Shown here piece by piece: positions 28,036-36,165 of a stretch of 64,000 bases of DNA. The DNA lies in NCBI RefSeq assembly GCF_012223425.1, contig NZ_CP038799.1:434001-498000 (forward strand), read 5' to 3'. The position numbers and the translations under genes are program-made. Position 1 is the stretch's first letter. Every line of letters starts with the position of its first letter. Origin of the DNA: Mycolicibacterium frederiksbergense (GTDB lineage Bacteria; Actinomycetota; Actinomycetes; Mycobacteriales; Mycobacteriaceae). A model generated the notes under the pieces. That model did no database searches and had not been told where the DNA came from. It saw nothing but the letters and a program-made list of their open reading frames with translations.

Positions 28036-28653
28036 GTGGGCACGAGGCTCGCGACGCTCAACATCCGACACGGCGGCACCAAGTCCGCTGATGCGCTGGC
28101 CACTCGACTGCTCGGCTACGACGCCGACATTTTGGTGGTCACCGAGTTCCGCACCAACGCGGTCGGCGCGCGGCTGATCGACCGTCTTGAGCAGGCCGGC
28201 TACGACACTTCGCATCCCGCAGTCGGGCCGAAGGTGAACACCGTGCTGATCGCCGCGCGCATCGGCATCGAGCGGTCCTGGGCGTTCAGCGAATCGCTCG
28301 ACCCGCGGCATCTGTGGTGCGCCGAGATCGACGGCGCCTACGTATGCGGGGTGTACATGCCGCAGAACACCGCGAAACTCCCCTACTGGGAAGCGCTGAT
28401 CCGGGACGCCTCGTCGAATGGCATCGACCTGTTGATCGGCGACTTCAACACCGGCACCAACGATCTCGACAAGGATCCGCGGGGAGCCAAGTTCATCGGA
28501 CCGGAGATGCCCGGACGGCTGATCGCCTCCGGGTACACCGATATGTGGCGGTCACTGCACCCCGACGTCCGCGAGTACTCCTGGTTCAGCCGGCCCGCTC
28601 GATACCCGAAGTCCCAGCAACTTCGCTCGCATTTGCGAGATTCTTGGCGCTAG
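28036..28653 (+). pseudogene. Endonuclease/exonuclease/phosphatase-fold protein, C-terminally truncated
   Basis: The 205-residue frame starts at GTG 28036 after GAGAGGA. It has the fold's metal-site motifs: TLNIRHGG (N), TEFRTN (E), DLLIGDFNTGTNDLD (the D-x-N motif), and YSWFSRP near residue 187. The expected C-terminal segment with the SDH catalytic motif is missing: after WFSRPARYPKSQQ the sequence turns into unrelated low-similarity residues and stops. The deletion or insertion point is near 28595. The protein is probably inactive. It would have been a nuclease of the exonuclease III type, under a damage promoter. Confidence 0.7.
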
Positions 28654-29264
28654 TGGCATCGACCATGAGACCAAAAGCTTGAGAGCCACCTATCCCCGCC
28701 GTCCGCCGGTCGGAGGACACACCGAGGTCGCCGTGTCCGCCTGGCGGACTCGGCTGTCTCCAGTACATGGTCTCTGCCCTGCTCACCGAGACCGCTTGCA
28801 TATGGCCGGCGTGACCCTACTGCCGACGTCTTCGTGCGCATCGGCTACTCGCTTTGGTACAGACTGCGCCGCCAACGCTATTACAAAGCCGTGGTGGCAA
28901 TTCAGGTTTCCCCGTCCACGAAAGGGCAACACGCGGAACTCGATCGATGCACTGTGATCAACCCGTCGAGCGAAAAGCATGACCTGGTTGCGGAACTCGC
29001 GGGGCCAGGCCACAAGCACAACTGGAACCTTTTGCAGCACACCCGTCACGCGCGAGCCAACCCAGATGTCATCGATTTGGGCAGCAGACCCATCCACCCC
29101 GGCATGTCCTGGTGGATCAGTCGCTCGCCCGCGCGATCACGACGCTGTTGTCGCCGAGTTGGGCAGGCGCTCGTAGACAAGCTGCTTGGCGCTGTTAGCC
29201 TAGAACGTGGCTTAGCGGCGCCCGTATCGCTCTTCCGAGCAGACCGGTCCTATGTCCGACTGAA
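28654..29264. other. Region without a supported gene, probably rearranged
   Basis: About 610 bases between the truncated nuclease gene and the next minus-strand gene. Open frames exist on both strands (for example 28783-29097 minus), but none has a start signal or recognisable domain. The lost C-terminal part of the nuclease gene is not found here. It may be a remnant left by a mobile element; no terminal repeats are seen. Confidence 0.35.
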
Positions 29265-29675
29265 CTACCCGCAGTCATCGCACACGCCGGTCAGCGGCAA
29301 CTCCATGCTGCACGTCGAGCAGAGACCGGCTTTTGGACGGTGGCTGCGCTGCTGCGCCTCTCGTCGCACGCGGTTGGTTGGATGCGCTACGAACCACGGT
29401 CCTTTGCCCGACAACGGCCGTTCGCCGGCCACCCCGGACACCGATGAGGCCTCTTCTTCGGTCGTGAAACCTGTTGTATAACCCCAGAAGATACTGAGTG
29501 CCGGAAAGTTGCCGTTCCCCGTCGCCGAGACGTACGGCTCGCTGACGTCGACGATACTGAACTGGGTCAGTCCGGCGGCAGCTACCATCGCCTGGATGAA
29601 TGCGTGGTTCTCAGCTGGAATACGAGCTCTCACCAGTGCACCGATGAGCGACTCTCGCTGAACGTCAGTCGTCAT
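29265..29675 (-). CDS. Hypothetical protein with C-terminal zinc knuckle
   Basis: A 136-residue protein with GAGGGA eleven bases before its ATG. The C-terminus contains CSTCSMELPLTGVCDDC (about 119-135), two CxxC pairs likely to bind zinc. The rest has no recognisable domain. A TAATGT hexamer upstream may be its -10. Function unknown. Confidence 0.5.
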   Translation of the reverse strand: MTTDVQRESLIGALVRARIPAENHAFIQAMVAAAGLTQFSIVDVSEPYVSATGNGNFPALSIFWGYTTGFTTEEEASSVSGVAGERPLSGKGPWFVAHPTNRVRREAQQRSHRPKAGLCSTCSMELPLTGVCDDCG

Positions 29676-29738
29676 GCATCCCTCAATCCCACGCCCGGTG
29701 ATCCAAGCTTCTTATCAGAGGCGAAGGTCGCCTGCACA

Positions 29739-29933
29739 TTAGATCGACCACGATGAACCCAAAGCCCGATGTCTGCAGTCGATTCCCCTCCCCCAAGCTA
29801 CCGTTCTGTCCGTCGCTGCGTACTCGTACTGACGCGTCTCGGGCTTGGATGTTCTGCCGGAAGCCTTCGCCACCAGATCCAGCTTCTCGTGTGCCCTTAT
29901 TCTTTTGGGTCCCGGATTTCGGGGTTTGCTCAC
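29739..29933 (-). CDS. Small basic protein downstream of kinase 1 (uncertain)
   Basis: A 64-residue frame starting GTG at 29933, 21 bases after the kinase stop, with GGAG five bases upstream. It encodes a basic N-terminus (MSKPRNPGPKRIRAHEKL). No family is recognised; it could be a chance frame. Confidence 0.3.
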   Translation of the reverse strand: MSKPRNPGPKRIRAHEKLDLVAKASGRTSKPETRQYEYAATDRTVAWGRGIDCRHRALGSSWSI

Positions 29934-29954
29934 CTCAGCTCCACTGGGTTGCCG

Positions 29955-31400
29955 TCAGCATATGAACCCATCTGGCCCTTTGAAGTGATTGGCGAAATCC
30001 GCGCAGACCGGCCGGTTGACTTCGACCCAACCCTGTGGCGTGCACACTGTGTATGGCCCCTGTCCATAGTTAGGGCCAACCGTGCCGAGACGCGAACACC
30101 CCCCTGAGGTGATGAGCGGAGCATTGACGTAAACCCAGCCAGCGCCGGTGCATAGCGAGTAGGAGTCCATGGTCTCCGGCTCGTTCACTGTGCCAAAGTA
30201 GCCAATGCCGCACGGTTCCAACTCCGGATCGGTGTCAGGTGCCGTCGAGGTTGTAGTCGTTGTCGGCAACGTGATCGGAGGTAGCGGCGGTGGCGGCGCT
30301 GGCGCGGCGGTCTCAGTGGGGGTGGATGTGGTGGTCGGAGCCGGTTGGGTTCCCGACGCTTCTGTAGAAGTGGTAGGCCGCCACGGTCGCCAGACCAGCA
30401 CCAATGCGGCGACCAGGAGGAACACGCCCACGACGGCCAGGGCGGCGAACCACGACCGGCGGCCCGGGCGAATCAAATTGGCATTTGGCGCATTGGTTCG
30501 CTGAGGTCTGCTCGCTGCCACAGCGGCTATTGTTGCGGCTTCGTGAAGTCGATTGTCCGGTGCCGCAGCGATTTCGGTGAGCTGATGGGTGAAATCAACG
30601 CAGCGTGGAAAGCGATCTTTTGGATCTTTGGCTAGGGCGGTCGCCAGAGGGTGATCGAGCGAGGCTAGTTCAGGCCGTGCGTCACCTAGAGCAGGTGCTG
30701 ATGCATTGAGATGCCGACTAATCACAACCGCTGGGTTCAGATTTGAGAAGAGCTGCGATCCGGTCAATAAGTGGTAGGTCGTCGCGGCAAGGGCGTACTG
30801 GTCGGCTCTTCCGTTCATGGCTTCACCCATGAGCTGTTCCGGGGCGGCGTACGCAACCGTGCCGACAGTCATGTTGGTCGTGGTGATTCCGCTGGTGTCG
30901 TCGAGGGGTCGGGCGATCCCGAAATCGGCCAGGGAAATCTTGGGGTCGTCGGTATCGAGGTCCGCGACGATTATGTTCGCGGGCTTAACGTCGCGGTGTA
31001 GCAGGCCCTTCTTGTGGGCGTAGTCCAACGCGCTGGCCACGGCAGTGACGACTGCTAGGACATGCCCCACCGGCATGCCTTCCGAGTAGCGCCGCTCCAG
31101 AAGGTGTCTGAGGTCGGTGCCGTCAATGTAGTCCATCGTGATCCAAAGCTGACCTTCGTGCTCACCCCGGTCGTGAATACCCACGACATGGGGGTGGCGC
31201 AGGCCCGCGGCCAGGTCGGCTTCGCGGATGAACCTCTCCCGAAACGACGGATCCTGGGAAAACTCCGGGCGCAGGACCTTCAGTGCTTCCTGACGAGGAA
31301 GCCGAGGGTGCTGGACCGAATAGACCTCCCCCATTCCTCCGGAACCCAACTGCCGTAGAACGCGATATCCCGCGAAAGTGTCTCCGATTCTCAACGGCAT
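29955..31400 (-). CDS. Receptor Ser/Thr protein kinase (PknB-like), copy 1
   Basis: This 481-residue kinase has P-loop [10 protein letters not shown] (18-27), Lys41, HRDVKPANI (135-143), DFG (159-161) and an activation loop with [14 protein letters not shown] transmembrane helix lies at about 318-338. The external part starts with a Thr/Pro-rich stalk and ends in a domain with eight cysteines ([43 protein letters not shown]). The kinase half is almost identical to the one at 33123-34613, while the external part differs. Probably a sensor kinase for an extracellular signal. Confidence 0.9.
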   Translation of the reverse strand: MPLRIGDTFAGYRVLRQLGSGGMGEVYSVQHPRLPRQEALKVLRPEFSQDPSFRERFIREADLAAGLRHPHVVGIHDRGEHEGQLWITMDYIDGTDLRHLLERRYSEGMPVGHVLAVVTAVASALDYAHKKGLLHRDVKPANIIVADLDTDDPKISLADFGIARPLDDTSGITTTNMTVGTVAYAAPEQLMGEAMNGRADQYALAATTYHLLTGSQLFSNLNPAVVISRHLNASAPALGDARPELASLDHPLATALAKDPKDRFPRCVDFTHQLTEIAAAPDNRLHEAATIAAVAASRPQRTNAPNANLIRPGRRSWFAALAVVGVFLLVAALVLVWRPWRPTTSTEASGTQPAPTTTSTPTETAAPAPPPPLPPITLPTTTTTSTAPDTDPELEPCGIGYFGTVNEPETMDSYSLCTGAGWVYVNAPLITSGGCSRLGTVGPNYGQGPYTVCTPQGWVEVNRPVCADFANHFKGPDGFIC

Positions 31401-31406
31401 GGGCGG

Positions 31407-31412
31407 ATGTTA
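31407..31412 (-). promoter_or_regulatory. Near-leaderless -10 element TAACAT of kinase 1
   Basis: On the minus strand TAACAT, six bases, then the ATG at 31400. No Shine-Dalgarno is present. The upstream bases GTCTGCCG match those before kinase 2. Confidence 0.6.
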
Positions 31413-31596
31413 GCGGCAGACTGGGACAGTTCGCGCCCGCATCTCCACTTCGCCCCGTCAGCTTCGCTGTCTGTGCCGGCGTCGTCTGAACAAGGCGGGC
31501 AGCTTCCTCGACATATGATCTCGCGGAATCGAGGCCCTGTCAGCATGCATCTGCCAAGCATCCGACTCCGTGTGCCTGTACTCCAGATCGAGAGTC

Positions 31597-31935
31597 CTAG
31601 TGCCCTCGTCGCGCCGATGGCAACCCACCGAGTACCTCACGCCCACCCTCGAATAGGTCAGGGTTGCTGACGCTCTGGCGCCCCTGAGGCTTGCTTCGAG
31701 TCGGAGCCATGATTGCCTTCCTTTGCACTCGCAGCGCACGTTCGTAGATGCGGCGGTATCCGGGCCCCTTTTTAGCCTGACGCCCGGCCTGGTTCACGAT
31801 TTCATCGAGCCGCTTGCGCGCCTTCTTCCCGAATGCGTAATTAGCCTCTAGCGCGGTCAACTTGTCATGAATCAGCTGAAGCATCACCGGCTTCCAGTCA
31901 GCTGACTGCTCCGTCTGTTTAGGGCTGTCCGTCAA
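31597..31935 (-). CDS. Small hypothetical protein
   Basis: A 112-residue protein starting TTG with AAAGAG upstream. It is helical and charged (LTALEANYAFGKKARKRLDE), with no membrane segment. It lies 53 bases downstream of the EcsC-family gene on the same strand, so it may be cotranscribed. No family recognised. Confidence 0.45.
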   Translation of the reverse strand: MTDSPKQTEQSADWKPVMLQLIHDKLTALEANYAFGKKARKRLDEIVNQAGRQAKKGPGYRRIYERALRVQRKAIMAPTRSKPQGRQSVSNPDLFEGGREVLGGLPSARRGH

Positions 31936-31988
31936 ATTGAAACTCTTTCGTGTGCCAGTGAAGATCCTTCGATCGCAGCGCTTCTGAT

Positions 31989-33047
31989 CTAGCCCTCTGT
32001 GATTGGGCCGCCATTGTCAATAGTCACTCCCTCTGACTCAAGAATGCCGATCACATCGATCGCGTCGTCCTCGGCGACGCCAGACTTATCGACTTCGGCG
32101 TCGATCACCACAGGCCTAATTTCACCGCCCTTGTCGAAGAGAAACCGCTCACGATATGCCCAGTAGGCGGCACTGGCGACGTCGTCCACCATTTTCCAGT
32201 TCAACGCGGCACCAATTCCCACACCGGCGATCGGAACGAACTGTCCGAGCTTCTTTTTGGTCAGCTTCTGGCCGAACTGGGTGGCGAATCGCTGCACAAC
32301 CTTGACGAACGTCTGTTGATTCAGTTGCCGCCAGGCCACATTGGTCGCGAGGCTACGGGTCAAGATCGCAAGCTGCTGGTAAGCAACCGCTTTAGCGGAC
32401 GGAGTCACAGCGAGACCTAGACCGATGATCTGCATCATGAAAACTTCTTCGGCAGGGTCACGCGGGTCATAGCCGTAGTAGAGAGCGTCGTGCGCAATGA
32501 CCCGGCTGCAGGCGGCCAGAAGCGCAGCAGCGTCAACGCCCATCGCGGCTGCAATGGTCCCCAGCCCTGGTGCAGCTGCCGCTCCTGCTCCCGCTACCGC
32601 ACCGAATGCCGCCAACGCTTGCCCGCCGCTAACCGCAAGTCCGGCTGCTGCGCCCTCGGTTGCGGCGGAGATGGAATAGGCGTAGTGCAACCGCGTGAAC
32701 GAAGCAACCTTGTCGATTGCTCGTAGATCCAGTTCGTGGATGTCATCAAGGCGCTCGACGGTGTGGCCCTTCTTGACATAGGACCGGATGACGCGAGTCT
32801 CGGACGTCGTCAGTTGCCCTGTGCGGGTCATGAACTTTCCAGCACCCTCGGCGGTCGCCTTTAGAGCAGCGGCTCCGCTGTCCTTCAGCTTGGCGGCACC
32901 CGGAGCTTTTAGCGCGCTGCCATACAACTTGCGGCCCGTTTCTTTAACCGACTCCGGCACGAGGTGTCGAGCGGACCCACGAAGTTCTCGCTCTTTGTGC
33001 TCACGCACCTTGTCAAGCTGAAGCCGCTCGTAATCCGACAGACCCAC
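31989..33047 (-). CDS. EcsC-family protein
   Basis: This 352-residue protein has the EcsC pattern: helix-rich N-terminal half, then a long Ala/Gly hydrophobic segment (AAAGLAVSGGQALAAFGAV, about 134-152). A second segment GQFVPIAGVGIGAALNWKMV precedes ASAAYWAYRERFL near residue 300, typical of the family end. EcsC proteins are peripheral membrane proteins of unknown role. GTG start with GGGGAGG upstream. It lies between the two duplicated kinases and may be a substrate or partner. Confidence 0.75.
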   Translation of the reverse strand: MGLSDYERLQLDKVREHKERELRGSARHLVPESVKETGRKLYGSALKAPGAAKLKDSGAAALKATAEGAGKFMTRTGQLTTSETRVIRSYVKKGHTVERLDDIHELDLRAIDKVASFTRLHYAYSISAATEGAAAGLAVSGGQALAAFGAVAGAGAAAAPGLGTIAAAMGVDAAALLAACSRVIAHDALYYGYDPRDPAEEVFMMQIIGLGLAVTPSAKAVAYQQLAILTRSLATNVAWRQLNQQTFVKVVQRFATQFGQKLTKKKLGQFVPIAGVGIGAALNWKMVDDVASAAYWAYRERFLFDKGGEIRPVVIDAEVDKSGVAEDDAIDVIGILESEGVTIDNGGPITEG

Positions 33048-33122
33048 AGACTTTCCTCCCCTTGGTGTAGAACTAAAATTGACGGCACAGTTGCGTCAGA
33101 ATGCACTGCTTGCAGCACGTAA

Positions 33123-34613
33123 TCACGGTCCCGCCGAGATCGCCGGTTCGGCGTAAACGTCGCCGCCTGTATAGATCACCAGCCCGTTTCGACTGATGTC
33201 GTACCGGGTGTCCTCGTTGGCTACCGAGAATCCCGCCGGAGTGGCCACGACTCCAGGCAGATCGATTCGAGCGTTGTCCTTTCGGCGCAGACCCTTATAG
33301 GTATAGATGCCATTGCCCTCGTCACAAATGACAACCACGGATTGGACTGTTTGCAACGTCAACGCTGGAACGTACGGACACGACAATCCTGCATATGACC
33401 ACGTAGCGGACGTCGGTGCAGCAGTGGCAGTCGGGGCATGCGCAGTCACCGTAGAACTCGTTGGCATCAAAGGCGTTTCAGTCCGCGCGCTGCTAACAAC
33501 CGGTGTACCGGTCGCCATCCCGCTTCGCTCCCAAGGACGCGAGACCAACGCGACAGCTGCACCGCCAACAAGGGCGACGGCAACCAGAGTGCCGGCGACA
33601 ATCGGCCATGCCCGACGTACCCGCACCTCCTGCGTTTGAGTAGGTGGATAGGGCGGCGTTAACGGCGAAAGCGTCTTCGTCAGGGGCGGTGCTTTGCGGA
33701 TCTCAGACAAACGTGGCACCAAATGCGGACGAGCAGCGACTGGAGCCAGTACGGTCGTCTGCCGCGATGCCGTCGAAGCACTCGCGCCGCTGACGGCCTG
33801 CGCGAAGGCTGCGCAGGTGGCGTGACGGTCTTCGGGTGTCTTTTCGAGTGCTTGGCGGACTGGTGCGTTAAGCACCGCGAGGTCGGGACGTTCGTCGCCG
33901 AGCAAGGGTGGTGTCGTGCTGAGGTGCCGACTAATGACGACCGCTGGGTTGGAGTTTGGGAAGAGCTGCAATCCAGTCAGCAAGTGATACGTCGTCGCGG
34001 CCAGCGCGTACTGATCGGCCTTTCCGTTAATTGGCTCGCCCATGAGCTGTTCTGGTGCGGCGTAGGCGACGGTGCCGACCGTCATGTTGGTCGTGGTGAT
34101 GCTGCTGGTGTCGTTTAGTGGTCGAGCTATCCCGAAGTCGGCAAGAAAGATCTTGGGGTCGTCGGCATCGAGGTCGGCGACGATGATATTGGCTGGCTTG
34201 ACGTCTCGGTGCAGCAGGCGCTTCTTGTGCGCGTAGTCCAGCGCACTGGCCACAGCAGTGATGACGGTCAAGACATGCCCAACAGGGAGGCCTTGCGGGT
34301 ACCTCCCGTCCAGCAGCTGGCCGAGGTCGCTGCCCTCAACGTAGTCCATCGCGATCCACAGGAGGCCGTCGTGCTCGCTCCGGTCGTGGATGCCGACGAT
34401 GTGAGGGTGTCGCAACCCCGATGCGAGATCTGCTTCACGGATAAACCGCTCACGGAACGACTCATCCTGGGAGAACTCCGGGCGCAGGACTTTCAGGGCC
34501 TCCTGACGCGGCAGTCGAGGGTGCTGAACCAGATAGACCTCGCCCATCCCGCCCGACCCCAGCTGGCGCAGCACGCGGTATCCGGCGAAGGTGTCGCCGA
34601 TCGTCAGTGGCAT
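33123..34613 (-). CDS. Receptor Ser/Thr protein kinase (PknB-like), copy 2
   Basis: This 496-residue kinase has the same catalytic motifs at the same positions as copy 1 ([10 protein letters not shown] 18-27, HRDVKPANI 135-143, DFG 159-161). Juxtamembrane linker and transmembrane helix ([20 protein letters not shown]) follow. The external domain (about 400-496) differs from copy 1: it has two Cys ([14 protein letters not shown]) and a pattern of beta strands ([24 protein letters not shown]). The N-terminal kinase halves are close paralogues with distinct sensor parts. Confidence 0.9.
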   Translation of the reverse strand: MPLTIGDTFAGYRVLRQLGSGGMGEVYLVQHPRLPRQEALKVLRPEFSQDESFRERFIREADLASGLRHPHIVGIHDRSEHDGLLWIAMDYVEGSDLGQLLDGRYPQGLPVGHVLTVITAVASALDYAHKKRLLHRDVKPANIIVADLDADDPKIFLADFGIARPLNDTSSITTTNMTVGTVAYAAPEQLMGEPINGKADQYALAATTYHLLTGLQLFPNSNPAVVISRHLSTTPPLLGDERPDLAVLNAPVRQALEKTPEDRHATCAAFAQAVSGASASTASRQTTVLAPVAARPHLVPRLSEIRKAPPLTKTLSPLTPPYPPTQTQEVRVRRAWPIVAGTLVAVALVGGAAVALVSRPWERSGMATGTPVVSSARTETPLMPTSSTVTAHAPTATAAPTSATWSYAGLSCPYVPALTLQTVQSVVVICDEGNGIYTYKGLRRKDNARIDLPGVVATPAGFSVANEDTRYDISRNGLVIYTGGDVYAEPAISAGP

Positions 34614-34619
34614 TGCCGG

Positions 34620-34625
34620 ATACTA
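34620..34625 (-). promoter_or_regulatory. Near-leaderless -10 element TAGTAT of kinase 2
   Basis: On the minus strand TAGTAT, six bases (CCGGCA), then the ATG at 34613. GTCTGCCGTTAGTATCCG aligns with GTCTGCCGCTAACATCCG before kinase 1. Confidence 0.6.
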
Positions 34626-34790
34626 ACGGCAGACTCCGACTGTTTTCATGGCCTCACAGTTGTCGGAGTTCATCACATTTAGTCAGAACGCCGCGACTGA
34701 AACCGTGACCTTCGTCGAACCCACCGATCCCAGGGTGACTGGCCAGCTCCGCGCGTTCGATCTGTCGGGCCCTGCCGCACGTCGTTTCCT

Positions 34791-35172
34791 TTATGGGTAG
34801 TAGCCCCTGTAGGACGCGTAGATGTCCCGGTATTGGGGGCAGTAGGTATCTATGACGTAGCCGATTCCCTGCTGGAGCTCCGTGTAACTCAGGTTCGTCT
34901 GCGTCATCCAGACTGAAACTTGGGTCCATATTCTGTGGCGCGTCGGGTCGGCGTCTAGGTCGCTGCATACCGCGTTCGAGTAAACGTTCCCGAACTGCTG
35001 GATGCTGGTGAAGTGCATCGTGTCGGGTTCTCCCAATATCGCTGCTTTTGTGGGGTCCGACGCGACGCCATACGGAGAGTCGGGCACCCATTGCACCGGG
35101 ATTGGACCGTAAGGTCCACCGACACAAAGTGACCCTGTTCCGGGATAGCCTCCCGTCTCGCAGTACGGCCGT
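34791..35172 (-). pseudogene. 3' part of secreted protein split by IS-A
   Basis: The frame reads in from the GCCGT target duplication at 35168-35172 as PYCETGGYPGTGSLCVGGPY and continues to a TAA at 34791. The C-terminal part LSYTELQQGIGYVIDTYCPQ resembles DUF732-type proteins. It lacks its own start; the first 30 codons with the signal peptide lie at 43864-43954 on the other side of IS-A. Joining the two across the duplication gives one frame of about 154 residues. Confidence 0.8.
35168..35172. repeat. Target-site duplication GCCGT of IS-A (left copy)
   Basis: GCCGT at 35168-35172 is repeated at 43864-43868 directly after the right end (ACA) of IS-A. A 5-bp duplication fits the IS21 family. 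Confidence 0.75.
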
Positions 35173-35231
35173 TGTCAACGGCAACCGAAAATTGACCAGC
35201 TGTCGGCAATTGAAAATTGACCAGCTTGGGT

Positions 35232-35679
35232 TCATTGGTCTTCGGCCGTGACGGTGGGTACGCGGCCGAGGTCTCGGTCTTTGATGCGGTAGCTGTCTCC
35301 TTTGAGGGCGATGACCTCGGCGTGATGGACAAGGCGGTCGATCATTGCGGCCGCGACGACGTCATCGCCGAAGACTTCACCCCAGCGGCCGAAGGGCTTG
35401 TTGGAGGTGACGATGAGGCTGGCGCGTTCGTAGCGCGAGGACACCAGTTGGAAGAACAGGTTGGCCGCTTCTGGCTCGAACGGGATATAGCCCACTTCGT
35501 CGATGACCAGCAGCGGGTAGCGCGCGAGGCGGACGAGTTCGGCTTGCAGGGTGCCGCTGTGGTGAGCGGCAGCGAGTCGGTCGACCCATTGGCTGGCGGT
35601 GGCGAACAGGACCCGGTGCCCGGCTTGGCATGCCCGGATCGCGATGCCGATCGCCAGGTGGGTCTTTCCGGTTCCACCC
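35232..35679 (-). pseudogene. istB: istB of IS-A, 3' part
   Basis: This part encodes the IstB ATPase from just after the Walker A codons: GTGKTHLAIGIAIRACQAG, then VIDEVGYIPFEPEAANLFFQ (Walker B region), IVTSNKPFGRWGEVFGDD and the C-terminus. IstB helps IstA choose targets. The 5' part is at 39635-39988 on the other side of the Tn554-like insertion. Confidence 0.85.
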
Positions 35680-35721
35680 GTTATCGAAGGTTCGAACGCA
35701 GAATGACCGTGTTATGCCTGT

Positions 35722-36165
35722 TCAGGACGTTGTTGCGATCGATACGACGTTAGGCGAGGGCTGGATGCCGCGGCGGGCCAGTTCGCGCCGTAGGTCGAGG
35801 TTCTCTCCGTGTGCTCGTTCGAGTGCGTCGCGGAGTGCTTTGAGTTGCTGGTGGTGCTGTTTCTTGAGTTCGGCGATCTGGCGGGTCAGCGTGATGACGA
35901 GCGTGCTGTCGGTGTCCACGGATTGGTCGGCGGGGGCCTTGGGGCGGGTGCCGCGCAGATGTTCGATTCGTTTGCGCAGTTCGGGATGGTTGTAGAGGAA
36001 GGCGTGAGAGACGGCCGCTTCGCGTTGCACGGCCTGGAAAGTGATCGGGTCGCCACGTTTGACCAGTCGGCGGATGGCCTGCTCAGCGTCTCGGGTCTTG
36101 TTCTGAGACTTGGCTTTCGCTGCTTGGGTGAGTGCGGTGATGCGGCGTTCTCGGGAGTCGGTCAT
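35722..36165 (-). CDS. TnpC-like helper protein of Tn554-like element (DUF6262-like)
   Basis: This 147-residue protein starts MTDSRERRITALTQAAKAKS and has a helix-turn-helix-like centre (GDPITFQAVQREAAVSHAFLY) followed by a coiled coil (LTRQIAELKKQHHQQLKALR). The ATG at 36165 overlaps the tnpB stop as ATGA. In Tn554, TnpC is an accessory that influences orientation and efficiency of insertion. Confidence 0.8.
   Translation of the reverse strand: MTDSRERRITALTQAAKAKSQNKTRDAEQAIRRLVKRGDPITFQAVQREAAVSHAFLYNHPELRKRIEHLRGTRPKAPADQSVDTDSTLVITLTRQIAELKKQHHQQLKALRDALERAHGENLDLRRELARRGIQPSPNVVSIATTS

Noticed and set aside
34660..34682. TTGTCGGAG at 34660-34668 as a further damage promoter
   Set aside because: The hexamer eight bases later (ATTTAG) does not fit TAnnnT and there is no plus-strand gene downstream.
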